Positions 31,410 to 44,900 of a DNA stretch of 64,000 bases are shown here, one piece after another. The stretch comes from Lingula anatina. Its lineage: Eukaryota; Brachiopoda; Lingulata; Lingulida; Lingulidae. How positions within the stretch are numbered: position 1 is the first letter of the stretch; every line of letters begins with the position of its first letter. Location of the stretch: positions 1,363,841 through 1,427,840 of the forward strand of contig NW_019773514.1 of NCBI RefSeq assembly GCF_001039355.2. The letters are read 5' to 3'. A program made the translations under genes and the position numbers. The notes below the pieces were generated by a model. That model worked only from the letters and a program-made list of their open reading frames with translations. It was not told the DNA's origin and did not search any database.

Positions 31410-34400
31410 AATTCTGGTGCTGATTGCACATGTTTTCAAACAATTAGGTCGACTTCTTGCAGGATAACTTAATTCGCTCTATAACCCCTTTTAAACTGTT
31501 AATCGACCTGTATTGTTGGATAATATTTTCCATGGCTGTAATGGGAAAATTGCTGATTCTACATGTCGAGCGTGAGTAAACATACATTGTGCATTAAGGT
31601 TATATGATCTAATTATACCCGGCCAATGTGTCTGGTAATGGCTCTTCTTCTATTTGGCTTGCTTTCTGATATCATGGATTCAAATATAGGGAGGCATTGA
31701 AAATGAAAAACCCAGTAAAAATTATGAAACGATAGACCCTGCGACACTGAGGTTTTAAACGTGTCATATATATAGAAGGAAGGCTATATTTTTTCCGAAT
31801 ATTTAAAATTATTTCTTTGATTGAAGATCTTTTATAAGAAGGTGAAATAATCGGCATCGAAGTGAATCTGTCTGAAGTGGTCAATCGGGTTGCCAAAAGT
31901 CTGCATGGGCTGTTCAATTATATTTGGCTATTATCTTAAATTTACTTTGAACTCGAAACAATCTGCACTGAAATAGAAAGTGGCTGGTAGACACACTTTT
32001 TGCGTGACATAGTTCTCGAAAGTAATTTAAACAATTTTTTTGCCTATCATATTGTCTGTTTTTTCTATTGCTGCACATCACTAAGTCTGATTGCTTTGTG
32101 GGTATGTTGTCAGCTCTTCATGGTTAGAGTCTGCATTTCGCATTGCCATAAGTAATTGATGTCCAAGGGTTCACAAAAGTATTCTAGCGTACTTTTGGGG
32201 TCAATCTCCGCTTCATACATTGTTCGCTCATAATACTAGGTTACATCAACTGTACAGGATGAGAACCAACTAGAAAATATTTTCGAAACGGCAGGCAATG
32301 TAATTGGAATGGATCTTACTCCCATTCATTCCATTTATAGAGTTAAAAATAAAACAGCTTCCATCATAACTGATACTACTCATCCAACTCATACCTATTA
32401 AAATTATCCAGTAAATCGAGGCTTTTAGTTTGTAAGGGTAGTAAGCGATTTTGATCTAGCTTTTAGCCTTCAGCAGTAAATCCTTTTAAAACTAATATGT
32501 AATTTCATTTTAGTACATTTAAATAGTTTAATTCAACAATGGCGCTATTACCGGGCAAAAGGTTCCCTATTTTATACATTTATATTTTATTGGTTTAATA
32601 AAATATTATCTTATCTTATCAATAGTCGACGATCTACGACCGACATACGTAAAATGCTCTCTTAAATTTTGATATCATGATGGAAAGATTTCTCGAGATC
32701 GTTAAATTCAATGCAACACCAGTTGCATCGTTTCGTTTTATCTCAGGGCTTTTAAGATGTCTAATAAAATTTACAATAACCAATAGATGGCAGTGAGAGA
32801 CTCTCCCTTTTTCTCTTTACCCAGTTTCCAGATTCATGATCTTAATGGCTGGCGAGGACAGGGGTTAAGTAGTGGGATATCCCGATACAAACTTAAAAGA
32901 CATTTTTCACAAACACATGTACGATGTGGCGTATTTTGTAGTACCGCATGTATCAAACATACTNGGGGGGGGGGGGGGGGGGGGGGTGACCTTTTTCGCA
33001 AATGATAAGTTAAGGGATTGCATATATTTCATAAACTTTGAATTTCATTGGTGTTTTTCATGTGCTGCCTGACTTAATAACTGCGTGTTTCATAGGTATT
33101 GTATACATTTTCGAGAGTGTGATAGACATAATTTGGTAAAATTAAAAGCTATATCTATAGCTTCTTTTCAGCTATTTACGTATACATGTCATCATCTCTT
33201 TTTTATGTGACTAATCCAGCTGATGGCACATATCCAGGAGACGGTATTGCCACTCTTATCCTCTAATTTTGTTTCCTGAACTGCATCATTCAGGAACTGC
33301 CGCGTCTCCCCAGATTTTCGTCTTTTTTTTTATGGGTATGAAGAAAACGGGTTGAGTGGGAAGTACATACAGAGTGCATGCTGCAAATAATGTACAATCT
33401 CAAACGATACTTTTTGCATTGCAAATGGTGATCTTAATGCTAGTTTAGATTTGGTAGTTGTTATCAATAAAACATGTACATCAGCACATCAATTCTGGTG
33501 CTGATTGCATAATGTTTTCAAACAATTAGGTCGACTTCTTGCAGGGTAACTTAATTCGCTCTATAACCCCTTTTAAACTGTTAATCCACCTGTATTGTTG
33601 GATAATATTTTCCATGGCTGTAATGGGAAAATTGCTGATTCTATATGTCGAGCGTGAGTAAACATACATTGTGCATTAAGGTTATATGATCTAATTATAC
33701 CCGGCCAATGTGTCTGGTAATGGCTCTTCTTCTATTTGGCTTGCTTTCTGATATCATGGATTCAAATATGGGGAGGCATTGAAAATGAAAAACCCAGTGA
33801 AAATTATGAAACGATAGACCCTACGACACTGAGGTTTTAAACATGTCATATATATAGAAGGAAGGCTATATTTTTTCCGAATATTTAAAATTATTTCTTT
33901 GATTGAAGATCTTTTATAAGAAGGTGAAATAATCGGCATCGAAGTGAATCTGTCTGAAGTGGTCAATCGGGTTGCCAAAGGTCTGCATGGGCTGTTCAAT
34001 TATATTTGGCTATTATCTTAAATTTACTTTGAACTCGAAATAATCTGCACTGAAATAGAAAGTGGCTGGTAGACACACTTTTTGCGTGACATAGTTCTTG
34101 AAAGTAATTTAAACAATTTTTTGCCTATCATATTGTCTGTTTTTTCTATTGCTGCACATCACTAAGTCTGATTGCTTTGTGGGTATGTTGTCAGCTCTTC
34201 ATAGTTAGAGTCTGCATTTCGCATTGCCATAAGTAATTGATGTCCAAGGGTTCACAAAAGTATTCTAGCGTACTTTTGGGGTCATTCTCCGCTTCATACA
34301 TTGTTCGCTCATAATACTAGGTTACATCAACTGTACAGGATAAGAACCAACTAGAAAATATTTTCGAAACGGCAGGCAATGTAATTGGAATGGATCTTAT

Positions 34401-35048
34401 TCCCATTCATTCCATTTATAGGGTTAAAAATAAAACAGCTTCCATCATAACTGATACTACTCATCCAACTACTCATTACCTATTAAAATTATCCAGTAAA
34501 TCGAGGCTTTTAGTTTGTAAGGGTAGTAAGCGATTTTGATCTAGCTTTTAGCCTTCAGCAGTAAATCCTTTTAAAACTAATATGTAATTTCATTTTAGTA
34601 CATTTAAATAGTTTAATTCAACAATGGCGCTATTACCGGGCAAAAGGTTCCCTATTTTATACATTTATATTTTATTGGTTTAATAAAATATTATCTTATC
34701 TTATCAATAGTCGACGATCTACGACCGACATACGTAAAATGCTCTCTTAAATTTTGATATCATGATGGAAAGATTTCTCGAGATCGTTAAATTCAATGCA
34801 ACACCAGTTGCATCGTTTCGTTTTATCTCAGGGCTTTTAAGATGTCTAATAAAATTTACAATAACCAATAGATGGCAGTGAGAGACTCTCCCTTTTTCTC
34901 TTTACCCAGTTTCCAGATTCATGATCTTAATGGCTGGCGAGGACAGGGGTTAAGTAGTGGGATATCCCGATACAAACTTAAAAGACATTTTTCACAAACA
35001 CATGTACGATGTGGCGTATTTTGTAGTACCGCATGTATCAAACATACT
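30879..35048. repeat. 2.1-kb direct duplication flanking a single N (contig overlap)
   Basis: About 30880-32963 recurs as 32965-35048 across one N at 32964. The right contig opens in a G run matching the GGT/G microsatellite near 30880-30904. It then follows the left copy with about one change per 50-100 bases. The stretch 29090-29600 is therefore present three times in the window. No gene is recognised inside. Confidence 0.9.
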
Positions 35049-38000
35049 TCTGTGGGACTCAAAAACTGATTTTTTTTCGTCTGCTGGACAAGGTGAGTAT
35101 TTGAATCCTCAATTTCATGGAAATGGGGGGAGGGGTGGTGTTCTTGTTCAGCTCCAGGCTTTTGAGTTCAATTTTAACCAATCGACTCCAAGGATAGGTG
35201 GAATTGAACTATCAAACAAAATTTTGCCCGTATTCTTTAAAAAAATCCACACAGTAGGAGAATTATTGGGCGCTACTGTACATGTCATTTTATTTTTCAA
35301 ATACCAAATGAAAATGATGGTGGTTTAGATTTGGATTTCATTAATGATTCACTAATTCCAAACTAAGAGATAAAATTAATTGACAGTGCTAGTTGTGCAA
35401 TCAAATTGCCTGACAATTGTAGATTCAATTCCCCCAAGATCATATTAGACATTTCAGCTTGTGGATGATAATATCTATAGGAATTCGAATATTTAACCTA
35501 AAGCCCGTGACTACCTAATCTGATTCTCCAATCCTTATTACAACACGCAGGGTTAGATAAAAGTAAGTGTTTTTTCTAGGAGACCTCAGTCGAGGATAAT
35601 TTCTGGGGAAAGATATGTTATTGATTTGGACGTAGGTCAGATTTGATGTCGTAGTTTGGCACCTGTCAAAGGCATTAACAAAAAGCTATGATCTAGCATA
35701 ATGGGGGAGAGGAGAGGAGGGAGGGATAGAAAATCCAAAACCTGTGAATATCTCCTCCTCGGAATTATCGAAATCTTAGAAATACCATGTCACTGGGGTG
35801 TTATCAGGAAGTGACGTCACCAATCTGTATGCGACTTTTGTAAGTAGAGTGGATTGAAATGCGGCAATGGGGAAGACAAGACAAATAAGGTGTCAGGACA
35901 CATTTTAATTTAAAAATGTGATTGGCAGTGGACAGACTGATCCTGGGATTTTACTGGCGGTCTTTGGGAGGCAAAATGTGTGTAAGGCTTGGTGTTCTCA
36001 AGACATGTAGGCTAATGGAAAAGACGGTTGGCAGACACTGCACATGGCCCCTGCCTAGCCCGCCTATTATATAGGTCTATAAGCGTATTATGCGCTCGTT
36101 ATTAAAGTCGTTGTGATTATACTATTTGCATGTTGCCTTTTCACGTGCACCATATGGTATCCGTGGTATGCTGTATTGCAAAAGAAGCACTGAAGTCTTT
36201 TTGTTCTCTTTTATAAACTATAGTCCAGGCTACTGCACCGTGCAAATGTATGGTGTTTCCATATAGTGAAGTTAGTGCCCTGGACTACTCAATTCTTTAG
36301 TGTTATCATTTAGAGATCAAATAAATATTCAAGAGAAAAAACCTAGGACATTTAATGCATTGCTGGGTTAAGTGTTTTTGTAATAAACTATTAATGTAGC
36401 CTACATCCTACAGTTATTATTTGCTCTGTGAAATAACATAAAACCGTTTTCTTGCTTCTGCACCGTTTTATATCTAATAGTCTAGCCAGGTATTAAAAAT
36501 TATTTCCTTTATAGATTAAATGTCCTTGAAATATGTGCATATCCCTTTTCAGGAAATTCATTGTGTTTATTAAATATTCCGTTTAATTTTCTTTCTAGTT
36601 CAGCTCAGTAGGGACTTTCCTAAAGTGCTAGACCATGTTAGGGAATCAGTCGATTGAAGGTGATACAGGGGCAATACAAAAATTAAAAGAATATAGTAGT
36701 GATATAGTGTTATTGATATGATTGTCGCGCCCCACCCATAATAACGATGATTTTATCTTAACATCACTCCCATTGCCACAAAAGCATTGTGTCTGCACTT
36801 TCATGTAACTTTTCAGAGGCGACTAAATGGCATGATGATCAAAGTGGTACATTTTGAGCAATCTAGACAAAATGAAAAAAATATGAACGCATCCTTTTGT
36901 GGTCACCTTAAATACCAGACACCTCTGCCATTTTCGGTATAGTGCACATTTTCCATCTGAAACCACACAAACAACGTGGAATGGTTCTTAATGCATTCGA
37001 ACCACACAGTTCAGAAGTCAACCACTGGACTTTGATGATTTCCGCATAGCTCTCCCTTGGGAGACATTTATCACACTAACAGGAAAGAGAGCTGGCAAAC
37101 CGCCTTTATTATTTATGTTTTTTATCACCGTTTGCCTTGGCCTACATACCGTGACCAATTTCCCTAATTGAGCAACAACGTTCAAACGTTCCAAACCTTG
37201 TTTAACGCCTCTTTTCGTTGTGGAAGATTTCATGTTATCTCTGCACTGTTTGCTGTGTAAATGCTATATTGAAAGCCAAAAGAATTTGGCAGTAAAGACC
37301 AATGGCACTCGGCCTTTTGTTGGCATGTGGTTATTTCTTGAAGTCAAGTTCCAATTTCATCGGATTGTTTTTTTTACCTCTGCTGATTTCATTTTAAGAT
37401 GTCAATGAGTAAAAGTTCTATGAAACTTACGTGACGCTTCCGATAATTTTAACCAAGCTGTCCGTATAAATTGTTTAGTGTTCTGTAAGTTAATGTCTTT
37501 AAGTAAATATCACTGCTGCACCGATTATAAGATTCACATTCATGTGATCAGCCTCCCACAAACACGCCAACATAAGAAATTCATGAATACCTAGTTGCTG
37601 CTACTGCCCTTCCTCTCGGCGTTTCTACCGGTACCGGTGGACAAAGTGGGCATGCCTAAACTTTTCTATAAACTATTGCTACAAAGAGAAATGTAGAAAC
37701 TAAGACAATTTCTTTCTGTGGGACATCCCCTCTCCCCACTAGCGCTTTCCATGAAAAAATCTAGATCTGTTGGTGAGGACCATTCATTAAAGAATTTTAA
37801 TTTCTCTCAGGTAGGATTGTCAATTGTTAATTGTTCTTTAGCCGGAAGTTATTTCAGCATGGTATGTGACATTGATCCTGAATAATCAAATCCATAATCT
37901 GAATTAAAATGGTTAAATCGTTTATTCTGTGGACGCGCATTATTATCCAAACCATACGTCACCAGTGACTGGCTTATTACGGGCACACGCACACACACAC

Positions 38001-40190
38001 GCACACACACACACACACACACACACGTTTACCAAGATACAACTACATTTATGAAAAGCAATAAGGTATGACCAGACATTAGATCCTGTCCTCAGTCAAT
38101 GCTCAGCAAATGAATATCTTCGTAAAAATATTTCGAAATACATACCATCTCAAATACCGTTTTGATATAAGCTGATATATAAATGAGTATTACGTTGTTG
38201 CCAACTTTCTGTCTCAGGACTTTATCAAGACATACAGGTTTTTCCTGATCTGCGTCCATTATCATAAAAGTCAATTGTCAGCGAGCGTTGTCTCGATGCC
38301 TAATTAACGCTGGGCACAATTACAAATTGTATCAAAACAAGAATTAATGAATTGCACAATCACAGTTTTATCTAACGAAAACGACTCTATCCCTCTCCCA
38401 GACGAATTGGAATGTTTTGCCAAGTATGGTTGAGATAATGACTGCGAACAACTGTTGCCAAATATATTTGCGCCGGTACTTCATCATATTATACGCATCA
38501 TCCATACACATTTGGTTACTGCTGCATGTGTCTTTCCATGCCCGGTCAAACAGCGCCAAGAAAGTTATGGCACATATTTTGTGATTCAGCACTATTTGTC
38601 AATCTACTTTCCACAGTCGTAAATCTGTGAGGTGAACACTCTCTTATGAGCTAAAGACTTAAAACGGACGAATTTATACATCTTTGTAGGTAAATGGTTA
38701 ATTCTTTTAAAGGTCAAATACCATTGGACTGTAAGTTAATGAGTATTGGCGAGAAACAAGATGGCATTTCACCTTCAATCTGAAAGGTCGAAACCGGGCA
38801 ATTGCCAAATGGAACGAAGAAATACAGATACAAACATACACACAAACACGCCTCAAAAATAAACAAGAATGATATGAAATATTAAAATAAGATAACATTT
38901 GAATAGATTAAAAGATAAGATGTAAAAAAAAAAAAAGAAAAAAAAACACCTTCTCTTGCTTTAATGTTTGGATAAAAAAAAGACATCAAGGTTAAGAAGA
39001 TAAACAATAGAAAGGACTAATTAGGCGTAAATCAACAATGGGAAATCTCAATCTGAATGAAACCGTCCGTAAACGATAACGGTAATGTAGATTTCAAAGA
39101 GATGGAGATTCCCCATGGACAGTCTTCACCATAACTCGAAAGCACTCGAATTGTGCAACTAGGATAGAATCAGGGATTGGAATGCTTGTAACATGTATGG
39201 ACTATGCAAAACATTGTTACGCACTGTCATACGGAATAAAGAATCGCAATATCGTGTCGCATACACAGTCACGAGGTTTTGAAGCGCCCCACTCCTTGCG
39301 AATTCTCGAGCATTTTTTTTTATTCTCGTGTGTTGTCACGTCAGTTCCTACAGCCTCGTAGAAATATTCCCATTGGCTGATATGCGGAATAGAATAGATT
39401 GAGCGAAACTGTCAAATTGTTATTATCCAACATTCCATCTTTACCCTAAATAATTAAGTCAGAAAAAGGACGAAGTAAGCATTGTTATTTGTAGCATATA
39501 AACGTATGAGTATGTATGTGTCATTTGTGTATGTTCATTGAAAAACGTTACTATGATGTTCAACATACTGTGCTACATTAGATCTACGATCCATTTTGAT
39601 ACTGACTGGACGGAACAAATACGTTTTAAGCTGTCAAATGTTGTAAAATCGGATCAAGTAAATTTCCCACAGGGAAGATACGCTTCTGTCTGTGGCTTGG
39701 ATGTGAAAAATTGTTTTAAAATGACTCAAGCGGTGGTTGGTTGCGTTGGAATTAAAATTGCGTGGAGGTAATTGAAATCTTGTGTATTCCATTATCCTAG
39801 GGTCTAGCGTATGGTCATGGGAAAATCAGTATCATCAATTGTTTAATTGGTTTGTGACGACAACTTAATTATGGACATGTTTTCAAGGTTAGGCAAATTG
39901 ATCTTAAGTATCAATTATTAAGATATTAATTATTCGATCGGTGAGAAGTTACATACAGGGTCAAAACAATTTTGACGTAAAAGTTTTATAATGCAGCAAC
40001 ATTCTGTCACTAGGTGGTAAATATCGGCCGCCCAAAGATAGTCACAGAACTTTCTATCCGTTTATGCATTAATACAATGACGTAGCTAATGATATAAACT
40101 AAGAGTATGTTTTCTATCAAAAATTGCTTCAATGTTCCTTTTTATATCGGAAGTAAACACGTGTCACGTGACCTTGCGTAAAAGTTGGCT
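35049..40190. other. Non-coding intergenic stretch
   Basis: Unique sequence after the last contig junction. Short open frames (for example 37018-37233 on the - and 37220-37408 on the +) carry no recognisable domain. A CA microsatellite lies near 37985-38027. Confidence 0.4.
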
Positions 40191-40898
40191 GATAGAGCTT
40201 CACTGCGATTGCATTAAATACAGAGGCAAGCTTATTGGCGCTTAACGTTAACGCCAGATAGTTTTCCAGGGTCTGCTAATCTCTGTGCACTTATTAGAAG
40301 GTGTGGAGAGGAACTGTCGCAATTAGCACGGAAAACGAGAGATGTAGGGAATGATATTCCGAGAAAGTGAGACATTTTTGTACATCGGTTGGCAAGGCTT
40401 TCATCGAAGTTACTGTGTTCTTTTTGCAAGTTGAGCTGTGTTAGGCCGCGGTTCAAGTGAAGATTAGTCCTGTGTTATTATTATTATTATTTTTGTGTAA
40501 ATGGACTATCCATAGCGCTTAAATCAACGCCGATATGCATTCATCAAGCGTTCATTAGACACCGTTGTGACGTGTAAGATCGGCACTAAACCAGGAAAAC
40601 AATCGAAATTTGCATAACAGTCATACTGAGGTCATCAGTTGGCGTTTGGCCTACACATGTGCTATATCTTAAGGCGTCTTGATTGTTAAAACCATAACCA
40701 CTTCAGTTGACGTGGTGTAAGGCTGCCACTATCCCCGAGGCAATTCCGTTAAAGTGCGCCGTTTGAGAGTTGGTACTTACAGTGGCACTCAAAGACATTG
40801 CTTTTGGCTGCTGCAGAGCCACCGACTTTGTGTTCTGAAATGGTTACTGTTTAGTTGAACTGTGAAGAAATCCAAGAAGATACGGATGCGTATTAAAG
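40191..40898 (+). promoter_or_regulatory. Possible distal first exon of the GFPxF peptide gene
   Basis: This stretch is richer in G+C than its surroundings. It ends with ATG CGT ATT AAA G (40886-40898) directly before GTATTT. Joined to the acceptor before 49770, the frame continues as MRIK-GKK-MVCLQLF, adding a basic n-region to the signal peptide of the precursor. The join is predicted only; the 8.9-kb intron and the weak donor lower confidence. Confidence 0.35.
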
Positions 40899-41193
40899 GT
40901 ATTTCATTAAACAACTTATTCTCATAACTTTAAAAATCCGGTTTTAGCGATTCAATGACAATACAATTGAGAACTGTATATTCAATAGAAATTATCCAGT
41001 TGAAAAAACATTTTAAGATATGACCAACTGATTAAGCTTGTACGTCTATTGGTCCATAGTAATTTGTTTTTAATTGCTTATCTATTTGGAAACAAATAAA
41101 GAAATGACCATCTGCTTTAACTTGAACGTCTTTCGGTCTCTAGTAATCCATACGCAAGCATACAAGGTCAAAAACTTTGTCTATCAGAAGACC

Positions 41194-41485
41194 ATGCCCG
41201 CAAGAAAATGCAGTAGTATCGAAGTAGCAAAGAAGCATTAGTGCAGTTGTGGTGGGGAGCATATTTGCAGTAGAAATGCAGTATAGCCTACTGCAATTCT
41301 ACTTCAAAATTTACATAGGGTTGTACAGAGGAGGAGCATTAATGCAGTAGATTAGCAGCATGATAGAAGCATGTTTCAAATATGCTAATTAGCTCCCACA
41401 TCGAAGCAGATTTTAGGCATGTTTGCAGTATGATTGCAGTAGTCTACTGCGCTGGAGTATCTACTGCGTTTTCATGCGGGGCATT
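41194..41485. mobile_element. MITE with ATGCCCGCA inverted ends
   Basis: The left end ATGCCCGCAAGAAAATGCAG and the right end, the complement of CTGCGTTTTCATGCGGGGCA, pair over about 23 bases with a few mismatches. The interior is full of TGCAGTA/TACTGCA subrepeats. There is no coding capacity and no clear target duplication. Confidence 0.7.
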
Positions 41486-41929
41486 CTCTAGTTGTGATAT
41501 ATATACATGTACTGCTGTATTGATTTGGTATGTTATTTACACGTATTGATATATCCAAAACACTATTTAAGATTACGATACCATTCATGACATTTTTTCT
41601 TTTTCATTTTTTTCTTACAAATAGTGATTGAAATACATGTAGAAATTTTTAAATAAAAGAATTTAAGTAGGCCTAGGCTACGGCAAATGTTCTTTTCTAT
41701 TCATATGAATATTTTTTCTATATTTTCCCATTCATGACATTTTCCTGAAATGTCTTTTAATTTGAATTGTATTTTCTGCTTACAACGCGTAATTTAATTG
41801 CTCATACATTCAATTACCCCATTCCAAAGGGAATCGGGAATGAGGCATTCTGATAACACGGAAAAGATAACGCTATAATGGACTCTGATGTGACATATTC
41901 TCCTTTTGGAATAGCCTCTTATTAAGTGA

Positions 41930-41931
<2 letters not shown>

Positions 41932-41975
<44 letters not shown>
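41932..41975. repeat. Poly(T) tract (44 T)
   Basis: Forty-four consecutive T. It may be the poly(A) tail of a retroposed sequence on the - strand, but no body is recognised upstream. Confidence 0.95.
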
Positions 41976-41976
<1 letters not shown>

Positions 41977-44900
41977 AAAGCAATTAGCCAAGTATGTGCC
42001 TAAGTCCCAAAAACCTGAAAAGAATCAGTAGCTCTTCAGAGACACTGGGGAGCATTTTATGTGTCATTTAATGCAACTAAAAGTATAGACAACGGAAGAC
42101 AGTTTGGCGAACAGGATGGCTTTTAGTGCAACAAGATTTATATATGCGTGTCCGCAATTAATGACACAGCTGGGGAGCAACGCTGGGAGACGTTGAATAC
42201 ATGTATCAGAGTAAACTGCACTGTATATATATATATATTTTTGTTTTTGCTAAGTGTCTAGCAATAAGCGTCATAAAGCTCTAAATAAGATATTTTATAT
42301 CTCACTCTTTATTATAATACTTGCCGTGTTGTTTGATCTCTCTCTCTATCTCCATTTTGTAAACTTCAGGGCATTCGTTCACTATATAACTGTACCTACA
42401 TGCAAACATGGTTAAACAATCATGGAACAAACGCTGAGTTATTTATCAAGTATTATATAACCCAAATTATTATAATTTATAAAAATAAAGGCCATAATTT
42501 GAAAACCTCTACAAGTCGATAGCTTCTAACTGTATACAAACAATATGATCGTTCTTTCAATCCATTCTTGTATATGTGTCACTATACAGCCAAATAGGCC
42601 ATATAATAAATACGCCCGGTCAACCATATAATTCATGCCCCGGGGTTATCTTTCGTATTGTTCACTGTTATCTTTTCGATATATGCTGTATTTTTGCACA
42701 TTTTATGGACGAATTGTGAATGCGTGAAAGTGCCACAGGTGCAAAACGTAACTTGGATGATGAGAAAAGCTGGTTTGAAAGATTATTATATACATTATCC
42801 GGACACCCATCGGCGACAAGGATTGTTTTTTATGGAGATGGATGACTAATTTAATTGGTAAACAGAATTTATGTCTTTAAACTGTTTCTGGCCTTTTCTT
42901 GCCATTCATCTGTGACAAGATAAAGGACTGAAACCTAAAAACAATATAGAATCCAAAGCTGATAAAAAACAAACAAATATACCTAGCTGTTATTACTAAT
43001 GTGATAGTGAGGCACCATCTTGCTTAAGTTACTTATTGTAATATGTTACTTTACTTTACTGTGTTTTTTGTGTTTTTTCTTAAGTGAAAAAAAAAAAGGC
43101 TATGACCGCCTCGTAATCCACGCTAAGTGCTGTATTAGGTTGGGAAATCTACTTGTAAATTAACAGCAGAGGGCTGCTAAGGAGGTGATTTTGTGATTGA
43201 TTCATATAATATAATGTAAATATGCTAAATCTGTAACAATTAAAATACATAAGTTGTATGAAAAATCAAATTGGAGATCAGTGATGGAGGATCATGATGG
43301 CAAATTATAGCACTGAATATTGATTGGACCAAATGAAACCCGAGAATGCTTTTGTAACGTGATTTAAAATCACGTTTATAATGAGTGCAGGGTGGCACTG
43401 GGGTTCAAAAGTCGTCTAAATGAAGTACGCCTATGATGCGGCAAAATCTAATCAGCGTATAAAGTGCTAATAACATATTCCATATTTATCAGTTCTATCT
43501 AAAAGAATTATCTAAAAATACACTTGCAAACTGACAGGTAATCACACATCATATCATTCATGTTACTCAGATCCCATTATAATTGCTGTTGTGCAGTAAT
43601 GGCCACTGACTCCTCACAAGGATATCATGCTATTAACAGTTCCAAACACGAGAAAACTGACAGAGTGAATTTTTTGGGATTGTCCTTGTCCTTCAGTGAT
43701 TCCTTGGACCATTTGGTTTATACCTGCGGCATAACCAAGCAGGCTTATGGATATTTTCCTTGTGACCTTTTGGTGACCTTTTGCAAAACGAGGCCATTTT
43801 GGCCACAGGTTCTGTTGGAATCCTACCTTAAAGTTTGTTAATTAATCAATTATGGATACTACCAATTTCGTAGATAAAACGATATTAACGTGTTCTTACT
43901 GAACTGGAACTCATAATTACAACTGTTGCGCAGTTTGAAATGAAAACTTATTCCCCTATGTGGATAAAAACACTGCGATGCCCGGGTCTTCCTTTCATTC
44001 ATTTCATATTGAGTTTAAGTGCAGGTTTCGCGGAATGATTAACTGCTTTGAGGAAGTATGTGCTCTGAACAGACATAACAACTCCTTAAGATATTGGTAA
44101 CATGGGCACATAACGAGATTTAATAATACTTTACGGAATCGTGAATTCCCCATAGTTAGTGGAATATTATTTTTTTACGTTTCTGAGAAAGAAATTTGTC
44201 AAATAATGTAAGATAAACTAATGTAAACTATACGAAAAATGATAAAATAAAGATTCTGAAAGCAGATGTCAAAACTTTTGAATTGCAAGTTCAGTGAAAG
44301 TCATATTTGTGTTGAAACTCGAACAGTTGTGACGGAGGGTCTCAAGTTAATAATGCAACTGAATGATTTGTTAAACTCTTGTACATTAAGGTAGTAAAAG
44401 CAAAATGATATTCTCTTTTGGTTCATGCTGAAATAAAAAAAAACACTGAAATTAAAATATTTATGTAGCTTTGAAAAATATTTTAAAACTCAAGATTTAA
44501 TGAAAAACATTGTTCGTATTTTGGCACCTAATGTTTGCTGGTGCATCTGGTATCAAATGCGTAACAAATGATACCATCCTACTAATCTGACAGTGTTTTC
44601 AGTTTAATCATGAAAAGGGATTTATTAAAATCGATTTCCAGGACTCACCTTTTCGTTGCAAAGTCACCAAACAATTACACCGATAAGACCGGGTTGTAAA
44701 CGTAAGTTTGACTATTTGAATTCCGTTAAGTTGAGCTCTCAAACGACTGTTCAAATACGTATCTTGTATAACTGAAGACAATTCAAGTCTAAGAACTTGT
44801 TCAGACCGTGATTAGTTTCTTTCATCTCTTCAGTATGGTTGTTAAGTGCTTGTTTTAGGCCGATGTAACGATAATTCCATTAAGTACCCATACGTTTGAA

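Noticed and set aside
31672-33999. Pair of 81-codon - frames, nearly identical
   Set aside because: Same assembly duplication around the N at 32964; the sequence has no recognisable domain.
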